DNA of 57,341 nt from positions 1-57,341 of the forward strand of contig BPGC01000013.1 of the NCBI GenBank assembly GCA_026002835.1, given 5' to 3'. Positions 9,121-15,540 of the stretch are shown one piece after another; the stretch's first letter is position 1, and each line of letters opens with the position of its first letter. Source of the DNA: Candidatus Nitrosocaldaceae archaeon (lineage in GTDB: Archaea > Thermoproteota > Nitrososphaeria > Nitrososphaerales > Nitrosocaldaceae). The notes beneath the pieces were generated by a model, which saw only the letters and a list, made by a program, of their open reading frames with translations, was not told where the DNA came from and ran no database searches. A program made the position numbers and the translations under genes.

Positions 9121-9984
9121 TATACTCCACCTATCCAACAATAATACATGAAACTAATAGAACTAGCAAAGATAAACGATGAAAAGAAGGCAGAGGAATG
9201 GTTAAGATATAAAGGCATACTTAAGAGGTTTGATAGATATATATACTGTAATAATGAGCATATAGGCAAGGTTAGAAGGAATTACTATAGATGCCATAAA
9301 TGTAAGAAGGAATGGAGTATAAGAAGAGATAGTATATTATATGGATTAAGGATATCATTAAGTAAATTCATAGCGGCATTAAAGTTATTTGAGTTAGAGA
9401 TATCAACATTAAAGGCTAGTAAAGAGTTACAATTATCATATACTACTACACATAAGATATTCACTATAATTAGGGAGAAGATCTATCAATATTGCTCAAA
9501 AGATGATATATTACAAGGAGAAATTGAAGCTGATGAGGCATACTTTATGCTAGAGAAAGGTAAGAGAGGTAGAGGAAACAATAAGATACCAGTATTTGGT
9601 ATATTAGAGAGGAATGGTAAAGTAAAGGTTGAGATAGTTAATGATGTAAAAGCTGAAACATTACTAAGAGAAACTATTAAAAAAGTTAAGAGAGGATCAA
9701 TAATATACACTGATAAATACAAAGGTTATGATTCATTAGTATTATATGGATTTAAGCATGAGAGGATAGATAAGAGCATTAGATTTGCTAATGGTAAAGT
9801 GTATATTAATGGTATAGAAGGATTTTGGAGCTATGCTAAAGAGAGACTGTTAAGATATCATGGAGTTAGTAGAGAGCTATTTCCCTATTATATTAAAGAG
9901 TTGGAGTTCAGATATAATAATAGAGATAATGTATTTGAGGAGATAGTTGAAGTAATTAGAGGTGGATAATATTGAGGAATCACC
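9108..9984 (+). mobile_element. IS1595-like element, copy 1 (no target duplication)
   Basis: Element ends were set by comparison with the copies at 21205 and 25210. The left end reads GGTGATTACTTAATATACTC and the right end, inverted, GGTGATTCCTCAATATTATC. The other copies are flanked by 8-base direct repeats, but here the left flank is AAAATTAT and the right flank TACTTGTT, so there is no duplication. This suggests a deletion or recombination next to the element, which would also explain why the rest of the STAND gene is missing on the right. Confidence 0.8.
9148..9969 (+). CDS. IS1595-family transposase, copy 1
   Basis: A 273-residue transposase that catalyses movement of the surrounding element. 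It has an N-terminal zinc-ribbon region (YCNNEHIGKV...RCHKCKKEW), from which the first Cys of the other two copies is replaced by Tyr, then a helical region, then the DDE/DDN core: EADEAYF, IIYTDKYKGYD and NGIEGFWSYAKERLL. Compared with the copy at 25215 it lacks the two Gly residues after DEAYF (FML instead of FGG). It is otherwise full length, but these changes may reduce activity. Confidence 0.9.
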   Translation: MKLIELAKINDEKKAEEWLRYKGILKRFDRYIYCNNEHIGKVRRNYYRCHKCKKEWSIRRDSILYGLRISLSKFIAALKLFELEISTLKASKELQLSYTTTHKIFTIIREKIYQYCSKDDILQGEIEADEAYFMLEKGKRGRGNNKIPVFGILERNGKVKVEIVNDVKAETLLRETIKKVKRGSIIYTDKYKGYDSLVLYGFKHERIDKSIRFANGKVYINGIEGFWSYAKERLLRYHGVSRELFPYYIKELEFRYNNRDNVFEEIVEVIRGG

Positions 9985-10530
9985 TACTTGTTTATACCCA
10001 TAAACTTAGCCATATCTTTAATAGATTTGCCTTATTCTCACAATTATTGATATGAATATTATCTCTAGCATACTCTCTATTACTATGGTTTATACTATAA
10101 TGATTAAATCCATACTCTTCTAATCTATCATATGCTTTAAATTCATCAGTATAGATATTACTAGCATATTCTATTCTTTGAATAGCATATAATCATAGGG
10201 TTATCTTTACAATACCAGCATGTATATACAATTCATTAATCTCAACATCATCATTTAATTTATCATATTCTATATTGTAATGATAGTTGTTTACTTATAC
10301 TATTTATTCGATAAATCTATCGTATGATATCTCTTAATCTATTGATGAACGAACTAATTTTAGGATAAGAGAAGAATAATTTTCTACCAACAAAACAATA
10401 TCTTAATAACTCTTTAGCATAGCTTTAGTATCTTTCTATAACCATTATTAGAGAGAACCTCTGTTGATTAGCTAGTTTTGTCAACTTATAATTATGTTGT
10501 ATAGCATAGATAGGTAGTATTAGCTAATCA
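9985..10530 (-). mobile_element. Remnants of two IS1595-family elements
   Basis: No intact gene is present. In the minus direction, 10290-9987 encodes a broken frame with DDVEINELYIHAGI, YTDEFKAYDRLEEYGFNHY and NIHINNCENKANLL, a typical IS1595-family core but of a different subgroup from the intact copies. Around 10390-10435 a second fragment resembles the YAKERLLRYHGVSKELF region of the local IS1595-like transposase. At 10512-10530 the inverted sequence GTGATTAGCTAATACTACC matches the terminal repeat of the local elements. The stretch is therefore a nest of decayed insertions. Confidence 0.65.
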
Positions 10531-10771
10531 CTTTTTTATCATTTCTAAACCTTATCATTTCTCTAATCTTAACCGAGCGGTATCATTTTTTGTGACTATT
10601 AAACATAATATTAGATTATCATAGTCAAGCTTCAAATCAATTTCAAGCAAATTATTCCAACAACTACGTATTTCTTTAATTATGCTACATATTATATTAT
10701 CATTACTTAATAAAGTCAGGAACTACATCACAAACGTGTAAAGTTGACGATGTTTGTTTATCCTCATACAT
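10531..10771 (-). pseudogene. Decayed short coding fragment
   Basis: Reading minus from ATG 10769-10771 gives MYEDKQTSSTLHVCDVVPDF, then a stop; a second frame continues with IKEIRSCWNNLLEIDLKLDY and ends near 10575. Together they look like one small gene with a frameshift, ended by the IS terminal repeat at 10530. The family is not recognised. The upstream stretch 10772-10845 is AT-rich and holds nothing else that I can see. Confidence 0.3.
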
Positions 10772-10845
10772 ATTTATCACCGTAAATTATAAATATAACA
10801 ATATAATATTTATTTGTATTGGTTTGTCAAATAATCTCTCCTATC

Positions 10846-11135
10846 CTAAAATTAGTTTAATAGATTAAGAGATGGTTATGGTATAAGATATATCTAGTTA
10901 TGGAGAAGATAGTGCTATATTATACCTAACAATAACAATTTAACGCTTTTATGTTATGTCTGATTCATACATAACTGCTAAGTGTTAAAACCATAAAATC
11001 TGCATAATCTAGCATTTTGAAACTAGCTCAAAACTCCACTTTATGCAATTTTTCTGGTGATAATACCCTACAAAAACGATAGTAGATCTCTACCTCCTTC
11101 TATTATCCAATCCTCAGCATTCGTATTACTAAATG
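10846..11135. repeat. Left flanking repeat of the restriction-modification module (copy B)
   Basis: This segment aligns with 14327-14541 on the other side of the module. Shared blocks in the same order are ATCCTAAAATTAGTT, TGGTTATGG, GATATATCTAGT/GAGATATCTAGT, CATAATCT with TTTTGA..CTCAAA, TTTATGCAATTTT, and a near-identical block from GATAGTAGATCTC to CGTATTACTAAAT. That last block (about 11079-11135) is the final 22 or so codons of the C2H2 zinc-finger gene that is complete on the right side (minus frame SNTNAEDWIIEGGRDLLSFL), so the left copy carries a 3' fragment of that gene. It also contains about 70 extra bases (10915-10985) absent from the right copy. Confidence 0.75.
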
Positions 11136-11153
11136 CTTATACGTTTTGATATA

Positions 11154-11182
11154 TTTCAATCCCATCTTAGTTCGATTCAAAC
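11154..11182. CRISPR. Solitary CRISPR-repeat-like sequence
   Basis: The 29 bases begin TTTCAATCCCATCTTAG and end TTCGATTCAAAC. This has the form of many archaeal CRISPR repeats, which commonly start with (C/G)TTTCAATCCC and end with GAT..(A)AAC. No second copy lies at spacer distance on either side, and no cas gene is in the window, so it is not an array. It sits between the left flanking repeat and the restriction gene. A chance match cannot be excluded. Confidence 0.4.
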
Positions 11183-11204
11183 TTATATAGTTAGGCTAAT
11201 TATA

Positions 11205-11918
11205 CTAAAACATGTCTTCTATCATTCTGTTAATATCATTACCGTATCTTTTTTTGAGTTCTTCCGCCAGAGCCATTGTTTTTTCTTCTACTAGTTCAAA
11301 AACGTCCCTAGCCCTAGCCTCCCTTCCAGCAGTGCCAAATACTTCAAGGGCCGTTTTGTAGTACTCGGGATTCTTTAAGAACTCTTCGAACACGGCCTTG
11401 CCTATTCTGAGGTACTTCCCTGGGTCATATCCCTTATCTCGTAAGTAGTTTTCTATAACAGGGAAAGCCCGTTTGCCATAGCCGAATACTAAGAAAGGGC
11501 GGAAACCGTTAGACTCTGCCTCTTTTGCACGTTGGACAAAGTAGAGGACTTGGTCTTTATTCATATCTGCAGGCCCGCTCTTTATTGAGACTACAATATG
11601 CTGGTCTGGGATGACTACATCCCACCATTTTATCCATTTACCATATTGGTTTACAAGGTCTCTACCTTTTACCCCTCCTAGTAAGATCCTTATCACGTCA
11701 TCTATGACATTCCCGAAACTAGTCCCCAAGCTCCTCTCTACGCGCCTATTCACAAAAAACTCTACAACCTCTTCAATAGTTTCCATACCAAGTGCATTGA
11801 CCATATATGGGTTTACACCACCCTTCTCGATCAGGTCGTCTGCCGAGACCCTCTCAATGAGTTTTTTGACTTGGGCAACGAACTTTTTTACCCTCCCTAA
11901 TGCCTCTTCCTCAGCCAT
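11205..11918 (-). CDS. Putative type II restriction endonuclease
   Basis: A 237-residue protein, last gene of the methyltransferase-glycosylase module on the same strand, in the position of the cognate endonuclease. A PD-(D/E)xK-like core is plausible: WWDVVIPDQHIVVSIKSGPADMNKDQ, with Asp in WWDVV, Lys in SIKSG about 13 residues later, and Glu residues in the preceding helix. I cannot name the recognition family. The ATG at 11916-11918 is preferred to the GTG at 11925. It is visibly richer in G+C than the neighbouring genes, as is the whole module. The enzyme would cleave DNA unmodified by the neighbouring methylase; this is inferred from context. Confidence 0.65.
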   Translation of the reverse strand: MAEEEALGRVKKFVAQVKKLIERVSADDLIEKGGVNPYMVNALGMETIEEVVEFFVNRRVERSLGTSFGNVIDDVIRILLGGVKGRDLVNQYGKWIKWWDVVIPDQHIVVSIKSGPADMNKDQVLYFVQRAKEAESNGFRPFLVFGYGKRAFPVIENYLRDKGYDPGKYLRIGKAVFEEFLKNPEYYKTALEVFGTAGREARARDVFELVEEKTMALAEELKKRYGNDINRMIEDMF

Positions 11919-12003
11919 ACTATACACTCACACATAACACAAGGCTAGTGTTATTATTAAATATATCAAGGAACCACCGTACTTAAGTACCCTATTAGTA
12001 TTG

Positions 12004-12681
12004 TCATGTGGTCGTAGGGAGTTCAGCGGTGTCACAGACAGCGCGTAGTGGGCACTCGTTACAAAGAGTCTTGTTATACCTGCATATTAATGAACCTATG
12101 TCAAGCATAGCAAAGTTAAATAGCTCATGCCCTTCTTTCGGTAGTACTGCCTCTGCTATTTCATTGGCCAACCGGCTCCTCCTTTTGTCGGGTAGTTTCT
12201 TGGAAAAGAGCCTACAGATGATGCGATACACGTTAGAGTCGACCATTGGAGCTGGGATCCCATAGCCTAGGGACAGGATAGCTCCCGCAATATACTGTCC
12301 TATATGGGGTATGCTTAGGAGCTCCTCCTTTGTAGCCGGTATGACCCCCTCATACTTAGAAACAATGAACCCAGCTACCTCCTTTAATATTAAAGCCCTG
12401 CGTTTGTGGTACCCTACTGCTGACAATACCTCCTCTAGGTCTTTTACATTAGAACGTGACAGGGTATAGATGTCCGGGTAACGTTTTATAAATAGCCCGT
12501 AAACTTTACACGCCGCCTTCGCTGTTGTCCTCCTTAAAATTATTTCCGCTACAAGCACCTTGTATGGGGTTCTGTCACTCCTCCACGGGAAGTCTCTCAC
12601 ATTCTTTAGACCCCAGTTTAAGACCGCCCGGACTATATAGTCCTTCTTAGCCTCGACGTCTCTACAGATGTCAATGTCCAT
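12004..12681 (-). CDS. Thymine-DNA (T/G mismatch) glycosylase, MIG type
   Basis: A 225-residue HhH-GPD superfamily DNA glycosylase. The helix-hairpin-helix IPHIGQYIAGAILSLG is followed by the catalytic Asp in PMVDSNVYRI. The C-terminal cluster CRYNKTLCNECPLRAVC has the exact C-x6-C-x2-C-x5-C spacing of the 4Fe-4S loop of endonuclease III/MutY. At the position of the endonuclease III catalytic Lys there is Tyr (HIGQY), as in the T/G glycosylase Mig.MthI, which is encoded beside a GGCC methylase in Methanothermobacter. Its start overlaps the methylase gene end by 11 bases, so translation is probably coupled. It would remove thymine arising by deamination of 5-methylcytosine. Confidence 0.85.
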   Translation of the reverse strand: MDIDICRDVEAKKDYIVRAVLNWGLKNVRDFPWRSDRTPYKVLVAEIILRRTTAKAACKVYGLFIKRYPDIYTLSRSNVKDLEEVLSAVGYHKRRALILKEVAGFIVSKYEGVIPATKEELLSIPHIGQYIAGAILSLGYGIPAPMVDSNVYRIICRLFSKKLPDKRRSRLANEIAEAVLPKEGHELFNFAMLDIGSLICRYNKTLCNECPLRAVCDTAELPTTT

Positions 12682-14236
12682 TAAGCTTCCCTATGGATAG
12701 GTTCTCCCTGAGTGTAGAGGCTACTGCATAAGATAGTAGTGGGGGTACCGCCTCGCCGACTTTTCTATATTTATGTGTGAGTGACCCAGAGATCACCCAC
12801 TCTTTAGGGAAGCCCTGGATTACCTTGTATTCACTAACACTTAGTGGGCGGTCTTCTAGAGGGTGTATAAGCATGCTCCCTTTCATTATAGGTGAAGTAA
12901 CTAAAGTCGGCGAGGGTTCAAACCACGAGAGCCTCCTGTAAAAACCCATCCTGCCTCCACCGGCTATGAAAGCTCCGTTCATCGCGTCTGGTACAAGGCC
13001 TTCTGGTATTTGGCGCCAATTGCCACCTGGAGGTACATACTCTATGTACCTTTTATATTTAGGGGGCGTCTCCATATACTCTCCAGCATCTACACCAACT
13101 ATACTCTCCAGTAAGCACACCCAAGGTTTTGTACCTAATAGAGTATGTATGCCGGGTTTTGTATGTGTAGGGGAGGGTAGGTGTGGTTCAATACCCAAAT
13201 CCCTTCTTAGCCCAATAACAAAGACCCTCCTCCTGATCTGTGGAACCCCAAAGTCCGCAGCGTTTAGAACCGACCAAGTAATTTTGTAACCTGTTTTCCT
13301 CAACTCCTCGAGTACTATGTGCCATACACTACCTGGGAGCTCTTCTGGGCGTAGAGCCCTGTTCCTGCCCGTTATAGGTACATGTTTAAGCCTAGCGTTA
13401 AGTAACCCCGTGACCTCTTCCATGACAAATGTTTTGGGCTGTACTTCATTAACAACCCGGATGAACTCCTTAAGTGGGCTAGCACGCGGATCCCTCAGCC
13501 CTTGTCTCTTACCGGCTGTAGAGAAAGGTTGACATGGAGGCCCGCCGATCACTACATCAACTTCGTCCTTACCCAGTTTGCCTTCTGCAAGTATTTCTTT
13601 GGTAGATATGTGGGTGATATCCCCTAGTATGAAGGGTATCTTCGGTCTATTAGCTTTTATGATCTGCTCAGATGCAGTGTCATTATCTAGGGCGACAGAT
13701 ATATGGAAACCGGCATACTCAAATCCGAGGTCTAAACCGTAACCCCCACTAAATAGCGAGACAACGTTAAGGCCACACTCTTTTCCTAGTGTACGTGCCC
13801 CTGGCCTAGTAGCACTACTGCTCAATATAGGTCGTAGCTGTCTCCTGTCAAGGTCTCTCCATTTTTGGAGGATATTAATATACTTTTCTTTAGTGAGCTC
13901 GCATTTATAAGATGTCTTTACAGCTTCATGGAACGCCCACTTCATACCGTCGACATCGTTAGCTCCTACTTCGACTGCAACGATGTCGGTTAACGCAGAT
14001 ATATAGGCTCTAGCATCACCCATACTTATTAGTGGACGGCCTCTAAATTTCTCTATGAAACGCCAGTATTGTGAAATGCTAGATGCCCACTTATCATTTA
14101 CCTGTTGCCAATAACAGATCCCCTCTGTCACGTCAAGACACCTCTGGCCGCCTCTATGAATCTCTCTCCAAATAACTCTCTCGATATGGCTAACCCATAA
14201 AACTGAGCTCTTGTAATATATTTTATATACATACAA
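12671..14236 (-). CDS. DNA (cytosine-5-)-methyltransferase
   Basis: A 521-residue C5-cytosine methyltransferase. Motif I (VVSLFSGGYGLDLGFE, near residue 160), motif IV with catalytic Cys235 (GGPPCQPFSTAGK), motif VI (FVMEEVTGL, EEV in place of the usual ENV), motif VIII (QIRRRVFVIG), motif IX (RPLSVSEYKVIQGFP) and motif X (VGEAVPPLL) occur in order. About 150 residues precede motif I, longer than a typical M.HpaII-type enzyme, and resemble no domain I know; they may contact DNA or the start may lie further in. The target recognition region lies between motifs VIII and IX; specificity is unknown. First gene of the module with glycosylase and endonuclease; compositionally unlike its surroundings (one 60-base line at 12121 counts 31 G+C, one at 17401 counts 16). 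Confidence 0.93.
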   Translation of the reverse strand: MYVYKIYYKSSVLWVSHIERVIWREIHRGGQRCLDVTEGICYWQQVNDKWASSISQYWRFIEKFRGRPLISMGDARAYISALTDIVAVEVGANDVDGMKWAFHEAVKTSYKCELTKEKYINILQKWRDLDRRQLRPILSSSATRPGARTLGKECGLNVVSLFSGGYGLDLGFEYAGFHISVALDNDTASEQIIKANRPKIPFILGDITHISTKEILAEGKLGKDEVDVVIGGPPCQPFSTAGKRQGLRDPRASPLKEFIRVVNEVQPKTFVMEEVTGLLNARLKHVPITGRNRALRPEELPGSVWHIVLEELRKTGYKITWSVLNAADFGVPQIRRRVFVIGLRRDLGIEPHLPSPTHTKPGIHTLLGTKPWVCLLESIVGVDAGEYMETPPKYKRYIEYVPPGGNWRQIPEGLVPDAMNGAFIAGGGRMGFYRRLSWFEPSPTLVTSPIMKGSMLIHPLEDRPLSVSEYKVIQGFPKEWVISGSLTHKYRKVGEAVPPLLSYAVASTLRENLSIGKLNGH

Positions 14237-14326
14237 TCGATAAAAATAATCCAGATTAACACTTTGGGCATTTCTATCATATACTTATTCACACTCTATT
14301 ATTTAACCTTATAGTACTAAGTTCTC

Positions 14327-14541
14327 TTATCCTAAAATTAGTTCGTCCCATCAATAAGTTAAGGAAGGGTTGGTTATGGGTAATAGGAAAGAGATATCTA
14401 GTAAAAATTTCATAATCTATAATTTTGAGACTAGTCTCAAATCTTCATTTTATGCAATTTTCAAAATAAAAAGGATAGTAGATCTCTACCTCCTTCTATT
14501 ACCCAATCCTCAGCATTTGTATTACTAAATTCTTTGATATG
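14327..14541. repeat. Right flanking repeat of the restriction-modification module (copy C)
   Basis: This is the counterpart of 10846-11135 and includes the 3' end of the zinc-finger gene. At 14424-14441 it contains the perfect palindrome TTTGAGACTAGTCTCAAA, just downstream of the zinc-finger gene stop, where it could be a transcription end signal or a protein-binding site. The copy at 11 kb has TTTTGAAACTAGCTCAAAA at this place, an imperfect version. Confidence 0.7.
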
Positions 14542-15177
14542 TTCTGCTAGTTTCAGCATATTATTATGCCTCTTATTACAATGCTTACATACTATACTAT
14601 CTCCCTCTCTAACTAGAGATACTATACTCTTCCTACTCTTCTTATCTGTTACCATACCAAACTTATTACCATTTGATCTTCTCTCATTATCTTGAAAGTC
14701 TATCTCAATAGGTTCAATATTTCTAGCCTCTATCTTATGCAGATACTTTAAATGCTTCTCAATATTTGACTTTTCTCTATACAATGCATTACATATATCA
14801 CATTTATACAATTTCTCAATAGCATTCTCTTTCTTCTCTTCTATCTTGCTAGTATCAATAGATATCAACTCTTCATTCTTATGGAATAAACTAGAATGCT
14901 TATTATACCATAGATCAAACTCTTCTTTACTCTCTGGTATCTTACCATTTAATGAAGGATAGCAACTCTCTTTACATATTAAACAATATACTCTCCTCTT
15001 ATCTCCTTTATAATTCGGTATATATCTATGCTTAATAATATGCTCTTTATACCACTCTTCTATCTTTTTATCTACTATATGCTTCTCATTACAGATATTA
15101 CAATATACTATGCTTATTTCTCCTTTTGATAGAATACTATACTCCATCAGTATATAATCAGATTTGCTTCCTTCCAC
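14461..15177 (-). CDS. C2H2 zinc-finger protein (238 aa)
   Basis: The protein contains several Cys/His pairs: CNICNEKH near residue 25, CLICKESCYP near 60, a classical C2H2 finger YKCDICNALYREKSNIEKHLKYLH near 130 (C-x2-C-x12-H-x4-H), and CKHCNKRHNNMLKLAEHIKEF near 205. C2H2 proteins with several fingers are typical of archaeal viruses and plasmids, where they regulate transcription or bind DNA. It is encoded next to the candidate origin and the primase gene on the same strand. A 3' fragment of a related gene lies at 11.1 kb across the restriction module, so this gene or its locus has been partly duplicated. Confidence 0.75.
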   Translation of the reverse strand: MEGSKSDYILMEYSILSKGEISIVYCNICNEKHIVDKKIEEWYKEHIIKHRYIPNYKGDKRRVYCLICKESCYPSLNGKIPESKEEFDLWYNKHSSLFHKNEELISIDTSKIEEKKENAIEKLYKCDICNALYREKSNIEKHLKYLHKIEARNIEPIEIDFQDNERRSNGNKFGMVTDKKSRKSIVSLVREGDSIVCKHCNKRHNNMLKLAEHIKEFSNTNAEDWVIEGGRDLLSFLF

Positions 15178-15540
15178 TCCCCTTCTTTTTTATAACACTA
15201 ATTGTACGCTTGCATGTTCAACTGTTAGGACTGTTATAATATGCAACGGTTTTCAACGGTTTTGTGCTTGAGCTATCTGAAAGCAACTTTTCTAATTGTT
15301 AGCTATCTATAACTTCTAAATTTCTGTGTCAGCTCAATTACTAGGATATTATTGCATTATTGAAAGATAGTATCAGATAACACAAGCGTAAAATCATTGA
15401 AAATCGTTGCAGATTGTATCAGATAGCCATTATTATCAAAAATTTGATAGTATTTGCTAGTGATATAAAGGGATAGAAAGAATTAGTATTTAAGTATTTG
15501 TTAAAAGATTAAAAAATTGAACATAGCTTACGCTAGGCAG
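15178..15540. other. Non-coding segment with large inverted repeat; candidate origin or control region
   Basis: The 363 bases between the zinc-finger gene start and the primase gene end hold no gene. The arm at 15242-15280 (TGCAACGGTTTTCAACGG...) recurs inverted at 15373-15411 with 32 of 39 bases matching by hand count, separated by about 92 bases. Within the arm CAACGGTTTT is directly repeated. The element GCTATCTGA/TATCAGATAGC occurs near 15271 and 15301 in one direction and near 15371 and 15417 in the other. Symmetrical repeats beside a primase-helicase gene are typical of replication origins of archaeal plasmids and viruses; an operator for the zinc-finger gene is the alternative. Confidence 0.5.

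Noticed and set aside
11140..11200. CRISPR array
   Set aside because: Only one repeat-like unit is present; no spacers and no cas genes in the window.
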